From Roseateles toxinivorans (GTDB lineage Bacteria; Pseudomonadota; Gammaproteobacteria; Burkholderiales; Burkholderiaceae_C): DNA of 64,000 bases. The notes beneath the pieces are model-generated. The model had not been told where the DNA came from. It worked only from the letters and a program-made list of their open reading frames with translations, and searched no databases. The number at the start of each line of letters is the position of its first letter. The stretch's first letter is position 1. Shown here in pieces: positions 20,038 to 29,033 of this stretch. The position numbers and the translations under genes were made by a program. Location: positions 110,520 to 174,519 of the forward strand of contig NZ_SNXS01000001.1 in assembly GCF_004362525.1 (NCBI RefSeq), written 5' to 3'.

Positions 20038-20586
20038 CTATCGCAGACAGTGCGTTGCACAGCGCCAGAACGCCCGGCCGAGCAGGCGCTCGTAGCTGCC
20101 GTGTTCAGACGGCAGGAACCTGATCTGCGGCACGTCCACCTGGCGCGCGTAGTCGGTGGCCAAGTCGCTGACATAGCGGTTGGACGCGACGACGCCGCCA
20201 TTCGTGAACCGAGCGATGAGCCAGTGGTCTTCGGCATCTGGCAACGAGCCGATCTCGCCAGACAGCAGCGAGAGCCACACCCCGGCGCTGGTGATCGACA
20301 ACGAGCTCAGATCCGCGGCGCAGTCGCCGTCGTAGGCTGCGCGGTAGACACCGCGGCGCGGCGAGTACGACAGCATGGCCATCGGCGAGCCGCCGCTAAG
20401 CATGCAGCGGCCCGAGCGCAGCAGGGCAAGGCATCGACCCACGGCTGGCAGATCGACGCCCATTTCATCGGCCAAGCGCTCGACGGCCTGCGGTGCTGTC
20501 TCGCCATCGCCGATGTCGACGCCGTATAGGCGCAGATCATCGGCGGTGACGGCCTTGAACCATTGATCGGGGTTCAGGTCGCCCAT
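20038..20586 (-). CDS. Hypothetical island protein
   Basis: 182 aa with GGAG 8 nt before the ATG. The N-terminal 60 residues (DGETAPQAVERLADEMGVDLPAVGRCLALLRSGRC) look helical; the rest is mixed. No family recognised. It starts 5 nt after the stop of the 20592-21242 gene, so both are probably one transcript. Confidence 0.65.
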   Translation of the reverse strand: MGDLNPDQWFKAVTADDLRLYGVDIGDGETAPQAVERLADEMGVDLPAVGRCLALLRSGRCMLSGGSPMAMLSYSPRRGVYRAAYDGDCAADLSSLSITSAGVWLSLLSGEIGSLPDAEDHWLIARFTNGGVVASNRYVSDLATDYARQVDVPQIRFLPSEHGSYERLLGRAFWRCATHCLR

Positions 20587-20591
20587 GGCGG

Positions 20592-21242
20592 CTACTCCTG
20601 CTCGGCAACTCGGGCCTTGCGCCGGCCGCGCGCCGGCTTATCGGGCTCGGACGCGGGCATAGCCTCGTCAGTATCGACGGCCCCTGCGCCATCAGAAGCG
20701 CCCTCCACGGCTTCGACCTGGCCGGCGCTGCCGCCTTCTTCGGCGATCGCCTGCGGTAGCTCTTTGCCGATACGCACCTCGGGGAGGTCGCCACCGATTG
20801 CCAAGTGGTCGGCCCACCACGCTTCCCAGCGCCCGGTATCGACCAGCAGATGCGGCTTGTCCGCGTCGCGGCTCAGCAGGCCTTCGGTCAACAGGATGGC
20901 CGACAGGAAGCCCCAGTTGTTGCTCGACCTGCCGATGAAGGCCGGTTTGAACACGGTGGCGCGCAGGGGCTGGTCGACCGGGTGTTCGCTGACGCACCGC
21001 ATGATCGAGCGCACGGGCACGGCCTCGTCGGAGACGTAGCCGCCGCCCTCGTTGCCGGCGATGCGCAGGAAGAGCGCCTGGCGCGCGGTGTCGGTGAGCA
21101 CTTGGTAGAGGATGGCGCCGAGCGAGCGAGGGCCGAGCTTGGCGGAATGCGCTTCACGCAAGAGCAGATAGGTCTGCGGGCCTGCGGGCAACGCGGTCTC
21201 GACGATGGCCGTTGTTTCGGCCGGGATGGATTTGCGGGGCAT
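20592..21242 (-). CDS. Hypothetical island protein with basic C-terminus
   Basis: 216 aa from the ATG at 21242 (GGAG 7 nt upstream). The N-terminal 150 residues (YLLLREAHSAKLGPRSLGAILYQVLTD, NNWGFLSAILLTEGLLSRDADKPHLLVDTG) appear to be a folded domain; a Glu/Ala-rich acidic stretch and a basic tail ARGRRKARVAE follow. Family not recognised. The charged tail could bind nucleic acid, but that is speculation. Confidence 0.65.
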   Translation of the reverse strand: MPRKSIPAETTAIVETALPAGPQTYLLLREAHSAKLGPRSLGAILYQVLTDTARQALFLRIAGNEGGGYVSDEAVPVRSIMRCVSEHPVDQPLRATVFKPAFIGRSSNNWGFLSAILLTEGLLSRDADKPHLLVDTGRWEAWWADHLAIGGDLPEVRIGKELPQAIAEEGGSAGQVEAVEGASDGAGAVDTDEAMPASEPDKPARGRRKARVAEQE

Positions 21243-21261
21243 GTTGAACTCCAAATGAAAA

Positions 21262-21293
21262 GCGCCGCCTGGCTCCGGAGAGCCAGGCGGCGC
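21262..21293. terminator. Perfect 14-bp inverted repeat, probable terminator
   Basis: GCGCCGCCTGGCTC and its complement are separated by four bases. It sits between the small membrane ORF and the 20592-21242 gene, where it would stop minus-strand transcription. Four A on the plus side give four T on the minus strand. Confidence 0.65.
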
Positions 21294-21334
21294 GAATGGG
21301 GATGAAGGGAGGGGCGGCTGTTACCGCGGTGGGG

Positions 21335-21472
21335 TCAGCTCAGGTTCACTTGAATGCTGAGTTTGCGACGCATCAGTACGTACACCGCGAGGGGCAGCAG
21401 TACGGCGGAAGCAGGGCCGGCGATAGCAGGAAGCGCAAACCGGGCGCCCTGGGACAGGATCGTAGAAAACAC
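21335..21472 (-). CDS. 45-aa single-span membrane protein
   Basis: A GTG start at 21472 has AAGGAG 7 nt upstream and opens a 45-codon frame ending in TGA. The product begins MFSTILSQGARFALPAIAG, has a hydrophobic segment ASAVLLPLAVYVLM and ends RRKLSIQVNLS, giving one probable transmembrane helix with a basic flank. Good ribosome binding site and a sensible hydropathy pattern support it despite the size. Function unknown. Confidence 0.5.
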   Translation of the reverse strand: MFSTILSQGARFALPAIAGPASAVLLPLAVYVLMRRKLSIQVNLS

Positions 21473-21566
21473 ACTGGATCTCCTTGGTAGTGGGATTGGT
21501 GGCACGGCCCGCTAGGGGACGTCCAAGGAGATGAAATCTGGTTGATGCAGCGCCTCGTGACGCTTG

Positions 21567-22127
21567 TCAGGAACTGCGGTCAGTCAGTTCTCTTTGCTTC
21601 GCGCGCCATTCGTCGACGGTTTCGCGTGATCGCGCCACCACCTCTTGCGCCTCGGCCTGATCATCGGGCTCAAGACCGAGATCGGGGAGATCCAAGTACC
21701 ACTTAAGCCGTCGCCGAGCACCTTCGACGACGTCAATTCGGGACTCGACGTCTTTTGCAGTGATATCTTCAGCGAGGTCGCGATCAGTGCGCTGTCTCAA
21801 GAAGCGCACTTCCGACATGGCGGCTTTCCTACGGCGATCCATCAGATCGGCTCGCTGCTCGTCCGACAGCTGGCCACTCTGCAATTGCTCCTCGACCTTT
21901 TTCATGGTCTGCCAAGTCAAGTCTGGCACGGCATGGTTGATCGCGTACTTGCCAACGGACGCTACGGCCCCAGCAACGTCCTTTGCAGAGTCAAGAAGGT
22001 ATTTGCCAGGGTCACTCTTGATCTCGTCTTTGGTTTCTCTGGCGATTTGACCAAGGTCCTTGCCTAGCTCTTTGGTCGCATCCTTGATACCTCGCCCAAG
22101 TTCCTTCAAATCGTCAAAAAAGCCCAT
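21567..22127 (-). CDS. Hypothetical coiled-coil protein
   Basis: 186 aa from the ATG at 22127, which has GGGGAGAAGG upstream. The sequence is helical, beginning MGFFDDLKELGRGIKDATKELGKDLGQIARETKDEIKSDPGKYLL and continuing with charged coiled-coil segments (EEQLQSGQLSDEQRADLMDRRRKAAMSEVRFLRQR). No transmembrane span or enzyme motif. Family not recognised. Confidence 0.7.
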   Translation of the reverse strand: MGFFDDLKELGRGIKDATKELGKDLGQIARETKDEIKSDPGKYLLDSAKDVAGAVASVGKYAINHAVPDLTWQTMKKVEEQLQSGQLSDEQRADLMDRRRKAAMSEVRFLRQRTDRDLAEDITAKDVESRIDVVEGARRRLKWYLDLPDLGLEPDDQAEAQEVVARSRETVDEWRAKQRELTDRSS

Positions 22128-22197
22128 CACCCTTCTCCCCTCTTGAAGACTCAATCACGTCCTGCCAAGTGCGGACGACCGCCGCGCACCGAGCCGC

Positions 22198-22398
22198 CTA
22201 GGAGTACTTGGCGCCGCAACCTCGACATTTGTTGCTGAAAACCTTTAGCTCGCCGCAGTTTGCGCACTTCGAGCCTCGACCACCCTTGCCGTCATTGGCT
22301 GGCAAAGTCATCGTGTGATCGCACTTGGAACACTTCCTGCCCGTAGGCGTCTGAAAGAAGGTCTGTTCACCACAGTTTGGGCACATCTTCCCGGCCAT
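22198..22398 (-). CDS. Small double zinc-ribbon protein
   Basis: 66 aa from the ATG at 22398 (GGAG 7 nt upstream). Two CxxC pairs make the first ribbon (CPNCG and CSKC) and two more the second (CANCG and CRGCG). Such proteins bind zinc and often act as adaptors for nucleic acid or protein binding. Independent promoter possible; function unknown. Confidence 0.75.
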   Translation of the reverse strand: MAGKMCPNCGEQTFFQTPTGRKCSKCDHTMTLPANDGKGGRGSKCANCGELKVFSNKCRGCGAKYS

Positions 22399-22541
22399 GA
22401 TTTCGCTCCGTTGCACATGTATGTGTGTATATGTCGACGGTAGGGCGAGCCAAGGCTCTGGTCAAGGAGGGGATGGGGTATAGCGTCTAGAACGGTGAAC
22501 TAGTTGACGGCCTTGGCGGATCTGGACATCGGTCGCACCAC

Positions 22542-22889
22542 TCAGCTTTGGATTCCGTTGAGTTGAAGGGCTAGCGCAAAACCTGGAACTGTGCCGGGTT
22601 CCAACAGCAGAATCTGCGGTGATCGCCCGGGCAGCCGTCGAACTGAAACTAGCCGGGCTTCCTCCAGCCTACGCAGACCGTCATAGCTAGCGTCACGGCT
22701 GATGTGCCCGAGCGCAAGCATTCGCCGAGTGAGGTTGACGAGGGGACCGGTGCGCGACGAGCACAGCCGCTGTAGGAGAAGGGCCAAATGCAGAGTCTTT
22801 CCACCGGGAAGTGCGGCGGCGGCCTGCAGCCAGTCCAGCCGGACTTGGACAGGCTGGGGGCGTGGTGAAACAGTAGAGGCTGGCAGCAT
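22542..22889 (-). CDS. Small winged-helix DNA-binding protein
   Basis: 115 aa from the ATG at 22889 (GGAG 7 nt upstream); an upstream start at 23051 would add a low-complexity leader and looks unlikely. The core LNLTRRMLALGHISRDASYDGLRRLEEARLVSVRRLPGRSPQILLLEP type pattern reads as a helix-turn-helix followed by a beta wing. Possibly a local repressor or replication initiator fragment. It precedes no recognised operon; the ABC-3C operon ends 275 nt upstream. Confidence 0.6.
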   Translation of the reverse strand: MLPASTVSPRPQPVQVRLDWLQAAAALPGGKTLHLALLLQRLCSSRTGPLVNLTRRMLALGHISRDASYDGLRRLEEARLVSVRRLPGRSPQILLLEPGTVPGFALALQLNGIQS

Positions 22890-23163
22890 CTGGTGGCTCC
22901 GGTCGTCGGTGGATACAACGGGCTGTTGCCTGCCCGGTGTCAAACCGCCAGTGGATACACCCCCATGGGACAAATGACACCGACGAGCAATGCCATCTGG
23001 AATTGCAGGCGACCGGACCGGTCGGGGCCCGTAATGGGCCGTGGCTCGCACCGGCCGGTTGCGTGGCAGCTACTGGCGTGCGCGCAGCGCTGCCGTTGTT
23101 CAGTGACGACGCCTCGATGCTGGTCGGTGGCCGCCGGCCGGTCAGATGTCCGCGTAGAGACGT

Positions 23164-25110
23164 TCAGGAAAGGCGCGGCCAATCCTCGGGTACCAACTTG
23201 AGCCCATCGCGCCAGCGCTCTCGTAGTGCATTCTGGAAGCGAGCGTCATCGCTAAAGTCCGGGTGATCCGTGATGATCACTTGGAACTTGCCCTCCAGGC
23301 CGGCAACCACGTCGAAGATCAGGCCGAAGAGGCGCTTCACGGCCTTGCGATCGGCGTCGATCTTCTCTTGTGTCACGCCTTCGCCCGGCACCGCGTCCGG
23401 AGAGAAGTGTGCCTGCGACAGCTGATCCAGTAGTAGGAACGATGGCACTGGCCGTCCACGGCTCGCGAACCATGTATGCAGGGCTAGGTGCGCCACGATG
23501 TGATAGCCAACATGGTTCTCGCCGCTGCCGATTTCGCGCATCAGCACCGGCCGTTCCAATGTGTCCGCCACGATGGTCAGGTTACGAGGGTCCAGGCGCA
23601 AGGGGGTATCGGAATACTCCAAGTCGATCTGCTTGGCGTAGTTCCAGAGATGCCGGTTGACGTTGGACAAGCAGGACTCCATCTTGGCCTGGATGGTGTC
23701 GGCACTGACCGCCTCGTCGAGCAGCCCCTCCTGCTGTCGCAGTTCCTTCAGCCGCTCCTCCTGCTCACGGAGGTCCGGCATTTGCGGGATGTTCTCCATG
23801 TACAGACTGATCCGGCCAAGCACCATGGCCCGTCGCGCTTCCATGTCCGAGGCCAGTTGCAGGCGCTGGTTGCCCCGCTTGACCGCTGTGAGCAGGACAC
23901 GGTTGTCTTCCATGCGGCGCCGCACATCCGAGAGTTTGGTCTCGACATCCTGGATAGCGGTCTCGATGCGTGGGGTCGCCGAATCCATCGCGCCACTGCG
24001 CTCGCCGATGTAGTCCTGGGCGGCTCGGAGGTCGCCGATGGACGGAACCTGCGAGGCTTCGGGCAGCCCTTGCAGACACAACGGGCAGGCATGCCCTGGC
24101 TTGTCATGCTCGAAGACGCTCACCGCTTGCAGGCGCGCTGTGTGTTCTCGCGCTTCCGCCGAATAGCCCTTGGAACTGCCTTCGAAGCTGCGGGCACGCT
24201 CAAGCGTGGACTGCAAGGTGCGCTGCTCCTGAAGGAGTTCGCTGCGCACCGCGGAGAGCCGGCGGAACTCGGTGTCGCCGTCGACCTCTGCCGCCGCCGA
24301 AGGCACCGGCCTGTTCTGAATCTCGCGAAGCGTGTCGAGCTTTTCCTGCCAAGATGCGCTGTCAGGGAGCTCGCTCATTCCGACCGATTTGGCTTCGGCC
24401 AGCAGCGTGTCCGCGCGGCCCACGCCATCGCCTCGGATTGCGGCGGCTTCCGCAAGCCGGCGGTCGATCTGACGGATCTCGGCGCGAACGCGCTTGAGCT
24501 CTTGCTGATTGGCGACGTAGTCGTCGGTGACCGCGCCCAGGAAGTAGGGTAGGGTGTCCTTGATCGCCTGCGCTACGAATCGATCACTGGAACCATGGAA
24601 CAGGTGCTTGCGCTGTGCGATCTCGTTCTGGGATTGGAAGCAGAAGGTGAGCGCATGGCTGATGGTGGCAGCCAGCGAGTCGCGCGTCTGCCCAAGCGGC
24701 GGTTCATGCAGGTAGTCCGACAGGCCGGCCCAGGAGGCCAACAGCGAACGCAGCCCCTCTCGGTTAGTCGTCTGGCGCAGTACTGATGCGGGAGGAATGT
24801 CGACCACCGTATCGGCCTGCACATAGACCGCCTCGTTGGACTTCCCGTCGCCCGTCGGCAACTGCCGCGCCACAAAGGCCTGACCGCGAGGTGTCTGCAG
24901 CAGCAACGCAAACCAGGCCACATTGCGGCGGACCTTGCCCTCGGGCACGTCGATCTCCTTGGCCCCGAAGCAGTAGTCGATGATGCCCAGGATGGCTGAC
25001 TTGCCGGTGCGCGAGTCTCCGGAAATGATGTTGACACGGCCCGGTTCGAAAGGCACCACGCGGTGACGTCCGTCGTGGCTGTAGATCACCACGGCGCGAA
25101 TCTGAATCAT
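23164..25110 (-). CDS. ABC-3C system SMC-like ATPase (DUF3732)
   Basis: 648 aa from the ATG at 25110, which overlaps the previous stop as ATGA and has GGAG 7 nt upstream. Walker A is GDSRTGKS (31-38). A long central coiled coil holds a zinc-hook-like CPLC. A signature-like GSGENHVGYH and a Walker B region SFLLLDQLSQ follow near the end. DUF3732 ATPases are the motor subunit of three-component ABC conflict systems, thought to sense invading DNA or nucleoprotein and license the effector. It lies last in the operon effector-middle component-ATPase. Confidence 0.87.
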   Translation of the reverse strand: MIQIRAVVIYSHDGRHRVVPFEPGRVNIISGDSRTGKSAILGIIDYCFGAKEIDVPEGKVRRNVAWFALLLQTPRGQAFVARQLPTGDGKSNEAVYVQADTVVDIPPASVLRQTTNREGLRSLLASWAGLSDYLHEPPLGQTRDSLAATISHALTFCFQSQNEIAQRKHLFHGSSDRFVAQAIKDTLPYFLGAVTDDYVANQQELKRVRAEIRQIDRRLAEAAAIRGDGVGRADTLLAEAKSVGMSELPDSASWQEKLDTLREIQNRPVPSAAAEVDGDTEFRRLSAVRSELLQEQRTLQSTLERARSFEGSSKGYSAEAREHTARLQAVSVFEHDKPGHACPLCLQGLPEASQVPSIGDLRAAQDYIGERSGAMDSATPRIETAIQDVETKLSDVRRRMEDNRVLLTAVKRGNQRLQLASDMEARRAMVLGRISLYMENIPQMPDLREQEERLKELRQQEGLLDEAVSADTIQAKMESCLSNVNRHLWNYAKQIDLEYSDTPLRLDPRNLTIVADTLERPVLMREIGSGENHVGYHIVAHLALHTWFASRGRPVPSFLLLDQLSQAHFSPDAVPGEGVTQEKIDADRKAVKRLFGLIFDVVAGLEGKFQVIITDHPDFSDDARFQNALRERWRDGLKLVPEDWPRLS

Positions 25111-25622
25111 GCTTGAACTCCCAATAGCGCCAACACGGTTGGGGGCGCGCCCGCTTTGCACAGCCAACGACCGACGAACACCGCCTGGCGCATGCAGTCC
25201 CTGACCTCAGTGCTCGATGCGCCCAGGTAGGTCTTGATCTTCTTGGCGTGCGATTCGCCGGCGGCAATCCAGCGGCCATCCAGCGCGAGCAGCTGGTGCT
25301 GCGCGCCGAACAGCAAGGCCTCGCGGACCGTCTGCCGCAACACGACCACGCCCTTGGCGACGGCCGATCGCTCCAGCGGGTGATCGTGCACCCAGGTAGC
25401 GAGAGAACTTGTGATCGTGCGGGGCAATTGTTCTCGCGTCTGGCCACGCAGGACCAGGCTCGCGCCCACGAAGGCCAGCTCAAACGGCAGCGCCACCTGG
25501 CCTGTGCCGAGTGTTGTTGCCTCGGTGGTGTAGCCGCGCGCGAGATGCCATACCGCGACGGCGCAGAAGGCTGGGTTGAGCAAGTTGCGCTGCTCGATGG
25601 TGCGATCCTGCCAAGCTGTCAT
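25107..25622 (-). CDS. ABC-3C system middle component (DUF6521/MC3-like)
   Basis: 171 aa. It begins with TIEQRNLLNPAFCAVAVWHLARGY, the pattern I associate with the three-component ABC system middle component. It is helical and lacks catalytic motifs; the family is thought to bridge ATPase and effector. It overlaps both neighbours by 4 bases (ATGA), so the three products are made in step. Confidence 0.78.
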   Translation of the reverse strand: MTAWQDRTIEQRNLLNPAFCAVAVWHLARGYTTEATTLGTGQVALPFELAFVGASLVLRGQTREQLPRTITSSLATWVHDHPLERSAVAKGVVVLRQTVREALLFGAQHQLLALDGRWIAAGESHAKKIKTYLGASSTEVRDCMRQAVFVGRWLCKAGAPPTVLALLGVQA

Positions 25623-26833
25623 GCCGTCTTCCCCTGCGCAGCTGCGTCGAGGACGGCTTTTAGCCGGGTCTCAAACTGTGGGTGCCAGCCCACGCGCATG
25701 TCCTCTGCAAGCATGTGTAGCGAACCGCGGCAGACCCACGGGACATTGACACCCGAACGGATGGAGATATGGGCGTCTTCTGCCCACTTCAGAAGGGCGC
25801 GGCCCGCCTGTGCCATTGCCGCCTCGGTGGCGTCCGGGCCGAGCTCGTCGCAGACCTGGCCGTACTGCAGCTCCCATTCGGCCTGCAGGCGTTTGTCGTA
25901 CTTGTCCAGGTCGGCATCGAACAATAGGTCGTGGCGGGTCCAGGCAGAGCGTTGTCGGAAGGCCTGCAGATAGCTGGTGATCGCGTTGCGGATGCGCAGC
26001 TGGCTGCCGCTGACCAGTTCGACCTGTTTGTAGAAGGGGCGATCAGCGAATTCCGGCAGTTGTTCCAGCGCGACCATCAGCGCGTCGAGGTCTTCATCGA
26101 TCGGCAGGGCGTCGGGCTTCAGAGATTCCTGGATGTCCGAGATCTGCGCGTCGATCTCGGCGCGAGGAATGCCGCCCTCCGGGTGGACCAGTTCATTCAG
26201 CACCCGCTTGAACCACCAACCTTCGAGCATCTGCACCGACAGCGCCTGATGGTTCAGCGAGACGTGGTAGAGCTCGGACTGCAACTGTTCTGTGATCTCG
26301 ACGGCGTCGGGCTGCGACGGGATAACGTACACCTGCGCCAGCAGAGCTTCGCGCTCAGCCTCCTCCAGTGCGAGGTAGGCCTCGAAAGCCGGCTTGAGCT
26401 CGCTGTTGGTGGAACTGGTCGCTGCATGCTTGAGGCGCTTGGCGGCCTCGGCCACGTCGCGGTCGCAGCCTTCGATACTCAGGGCGGCGCATGCGCTTCC
26501 GGGCGCAGCAGCAGCGGTGGTGAGCAGGAAGCGCGCCGTGCCAAGCGGAATTTCACCGCTGGCCAGGCCCACCAGCCAGACGCGCAGCGTCTTCCACAGC
26601 TCGGCGCTCAGATCGGTCAGGTTTGCAGCCGCCTTAATCGAATGCTTGGCCTGCAGTACCGCCAGCGGCTCTCCGCCGAGTTCGAAACTCACGTCGTCCA
26701 GCGTCTCCAGACTGACAACGAAGTCGCTGGTACGGCTGCGCCGGATTGCCCACAGCAGGGCGAGTCGGACCTGGTACAGGTAGCCCACCATCGACGGGGC
26801 GGCGCCGAAAGTGGAAATGCTGGGTGGGATCAT
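25619..26833 (-). CDS. ABC-3C system effector with N-terminal nuclease-like domain
   Basis: 404 aa from the ATG at 26833 (AGGGAG 8 nt upstream). The N-terminus GYLYQVRLALLWAIRR, then SLETLDDVSFE and LAVLQAKHSI, gives the E...DD...QxK layout of a PD-(D/E)xK restriction-like fold, as in Cap4/DUF4297-type nucleases. The C-terminal half (LPIDEDLDALMV, FYKQVELVSGSQLRIRNAITSYLQAFRQRSAW) looks like an ABC-3C C-terminal domain, probably type CTD7. It is likely the DNA-degrading toxin released or activated by the ATPase. First gene of the operon. Confidence 0.8.
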   Translation of the reverse strand: MIPPSISTFGAAPSMVGYLYQVRLALLWAIRRSRTSDFVVSLETLDDVSFELGGEPLAVLQAKHSIKAAANLTDLSAELWKTLRVWLVGLASGEIPLGTARFLLTTAAAAPGSACAALSIEGCDRDVAEAAKRLKHAATSSTNSELKPAFEAYLALEEAEREALLAQVYVIPSQPDAVEITEQLQSELYHVSLNHQALSVQMLEGWWFKRVLNELVHPEGGIPRAEIDAQISDIQESLKPDALPIDEDLDALMVALEQLPEFADRPFYKQVELVSGSQLRIRNAITSYLQAFRQRSAWTRHDLLFDADLDKYDKRLQAEWELQYGQVCDELGPDATEAAMAQAGRALLKWAEDAHISIRSGVNVPWVCRGSLHMLAEDMRVGWHPQFETRLKAVLDAAAQGKTA

Positions 26834-27050
26834 TGTGGATACTCCCTGTCTTGAACTCGAGTTAGTCCATGCCAAAGCATTGCACGCTGGACTTGCCGAG
26901 AAACTCGTAGTGGGTCGCGACCTTCATCCACTGGCCATATTTCGCGCAAGCGCGCCAGACCGGCGGTTGTAAGTCGCGATGTACCCCCCTCAAGCGGACT
27001 GAGCTCCGTGACCGCTAGGCACTGCAGCCTCGGGCCTGTTAGAGGTAGGG

Positions 27051-27341
27051 CTACCAGCCGTGGCGTCGATAGTGGTCCGCATCCTCGATGTAGTCGTGGT
27101 GCTCGTGATCGCGATAAAGGCGATAGCAACCGTAGACGGCGAGGAGCATGGCAACGCTGCCCAGGCTCACCTGGAGCCATCGCAGGGCGTCCGGAGGCTG
27201 CGTGTCGCCCGGCAGTATCGTGAATACCGTGCCGAGAAAGTAGGCCACGGCCAGCGGTGCTGCAACTGCCACCAAGTAGGCTACGCCGCGCCATTTTCCG
27301 TATCGGTGTGCCAGCCGACCGGTGTCGAAAAGCTCTAGCAT
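27051..27341 (-). CDS. Small two-span membrane protein
   Basis: 96 aa from the ATG at 27341 (GGGAGA 9 nt upstream). Two hydrophobic segments (VAYLVAVAAPLAVAYFLGTVF and SLGSVAMLLAVYGCYRL) are followed by a His/Asp/Arg-rich tail HEHHDYIEDADHYRRHGW. Inner membrane location likely. Longer upstream reading to 27626 has no RBS support. Function unknown; it is the last gene before the right end of element A. Confidence 0.65.
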   Translation of the reverse strand: MLELFDTGRLAHRYGKWRGVAYLVAVAAPLAVAYFLGTVFTILPGDTQPPDALRWLQVSLGSVAMLLAVYGCYRLYRDHEHHDYIEDADHYRRHGW

Positions 27342-27647
27342 TTGTTTTGATCTCCCTTGCTTTGCCACGAATGGTAGCAATTCGCACCGGGTATCGAACT
27401 TTCCCTGCGCAGGGGCCAGACCATGAGTAGCGACTTGGTCAAGGTCAACTCGGTGGCCAGGCGTGAGCAGTATCCGCAGTCGGTGCCGGAAATGCACCGG
27501 GCTGGGATTTGGTTGGCCGAATTTGATGCCCTCCCCGGGCAACTGCCCATGCGCCCATGTCGAGCTGCTGACCTTCGATTGGCTAGTGCCCTTTGGTCGG
27601 CGATGAGGCTCTCCATGCGTGCCCAACGCGGCGGAGGTGCCGGGGCA

Positions 27648-27666
27648 GGACCAGAGATGGACCAGA
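27648..27666. repeat. Paired GGACCAGA direct repeat, right arm
   Basis: GGACCAGA lies at 27648-27655 and 27659-27666, again 11 bp apart, 49 bp inside the second att core. It mirrors the pair at 264-282; only the 3-bp spacer differs (GAT here, TCA there). Confidence 0.7.
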
Positions 27667-27674
27667 CAAAGGAA

Positions 27675-27706
27675 AACGCCCCAGCGGCAAAAGCTGCTGG
27701 GGCGTT
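27675..27706 (-). terminator. Terminator beside att site 2
   Basis: AACGCCCCAGC pairs with GCTGGGGCGTT around a 10-nt loop, followed on the minus strand by TTTCC. It occupies the place a tRNA terminator would, but differs in sequence from the one at 45750-45780, so this flank comes from element DNA or another host. Confidence 0.75.
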
Positions 27707-27714
27707 GTCTTTGT

Positions 27715-27760
27715 TGGCTCCTCGACCTGGGCTCGAACCAGGGACCTACGGATTAACAGT
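27715..27760 (-). repeat. att site 2: 3' 46 nt of tRNA-Asn (junction of elements A and B)
   Basis: The 46 bases are identical to the 3' part of tRNA-Asn(GTT) including CCA, and end at CAGT, two bases short of att site 1. The 5' half of the tRNA is missing. It marks the shared border of two elements inserted in tandem. Confidence 0.92.
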
Positions 27761-28049
27761 ACAGATCACAGTGGCATTTTGTGTCGCGTAAGTTGAAGAT
27801 TCATAACGAGTTTTTCCTATGGCGTTCCTGGCCGATGGCGTTTGCCGACCTAAACCCGAACCCACCATAGATGCCGGGCGCCAAAGTCTTCCAAAAATTC
27901 GATGCAAATCAACGGCTTGGCTGCAATTATGCCGATCGAAAACCGACAACGGTGGTGCTCGGCTGGCTTCGGACGGTGTGATGCGGCAGCAGATCTAGAC
28001 CGGCCGGCGCCGCGATTAACGAATCGTGATTCTCCAGGTATGAGTGAAC

Positions 28050-29033
28050 CTAGTAAGGTCGAATTGATCCGATGGGCGTGCAATTAAGAGTTTGATTGTT
28101 TGGGTATTCTATATTTGTGCAATTACTATTAGTGGTAATTTGGCCTTGACATCCATAGTACCCCCAGGCGCCTCCAGGGTTCCAACCTTGAGTTCCGATA
28201 GGGCATTGATATACGACAACCGGTTTGGCGCCAGTAAGAGTCTGTAATGCAGTTTTGGCGAGTGATAAGTCGGCGGCTACGGATGTAATCCGCTTGTCGA
28301 TATCTGTCGCCATGTCAATGCTTTGGCGTTCGTCCCTCGGCCACAGGACCGCATAGTTGCCTTGATTCGTCAGGACAGTAACAGTTGCCTCGTCAAAAAG
28401 CTTTGCTCCAGTCGGTTTGTTTGTCGCTTGCCTAGTGCAACTGAAACTCTGAGTAGCCTTGATTGTGGCGCTAACAGCTTGGTCAAATGTCTTTGTGTGA
28501 CCTTTTATTTGTCCGGTACATTTCACGTTACCTGTTGTTTGAATTCCCTGTAATTCAAACGTTGTAGTCACCGAAGAACGCATATAGAACGACATAGCTT
28601 CGACATTAGTGACAATATGTGTTAGCTGTACCCCGCTTGACTGCAGACGAAGGCACTGATCAATGGTGTCGAGCGCCTTGATTGATATGGTTTCCTTATA
28701 TGAATCATTGTTGGAACTGGCAGTTGAGTAGGACGCATAACTTTTGCAGAAATTGGTAAATGCGTCATCACTGCTTCCATATGAGCCAGTGAATTTTATT
28801 GGAATGGCTTTGACGACTGCATCTAGCCCAATGCCCGCACTACTTGATTTTTTGCTTCCATCTTGTTGGCAGTGTTGACTAAAAACAGAGTTTAGAAAAT
28901 TGCTGGATGAGGAGTCAATAGAATATTCTTTTAAGGTCTTTGCGATATCGGGGCATTGGAGATTTTGTGCCAATGCAATATTTGCAGAGACGAAAGCAAT
29001 TGTCGAGACGATTGCATACTTCGTTATGTTCAT
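28050..29033 (-). CDS. Secreted protein of unknown function, AT-rich gene
   Basis: 327 aa from the ATG at 29033 (GGGAG upstream). A signal peptide (MNITKYAIVSTIAFVSANIALAQ) is followed by a mature protein with several cysteines, many Ser/Thr and repeated beta-like segments (SSVTTTFELQGIQTTGNVKCTGQIKGHTKTF). It ends with a glycine/asparagine-rich stretch with CPIGTQGWNPGG. Codon use is less GC-rich than its neighbours, pointing to transfer. Family not recognised; location periplasmic or extracellular. Confidence 0.75.
   Translation of the reverse strand: MNITKYAIVSTIAFVSANIALAQNLQCPDIAKTLKEYSIDSSSSNFLNSVFSQHCQQDGSKKSSSAGIGLDAVVKAIPIKFTGSYGSSDDAFTNFCKSYASYSTASSNNDSYKETISIKALDTIDQCLRLQSSGVQLTHIVTNVEAMSFYMRSSVTTTFELQGIQTTGNVKCTGQIKGHTKTFDQAVSATIKATQSFSCTRQATNKPTGAKLFDEATVTVLTNQGNYAVLWPRDERQSIDMATDIDKRITSVAADLSLAKTALQTLTGAKPVVVYQCPIGTQGWNPGGAWGYYGCQGQITTNSNCTNIEYPNNQTLNCTPIGSIRPY

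Larger units (their letters stand above)
27342..27714. other. Non-coding right arm of element A
   Basis: No convincing gene. It contains the paired GGACCAGA repeat at 27648-27666 and a terminator hairpin at 27675-27706 directly before the att core. Confidence 0.5.
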
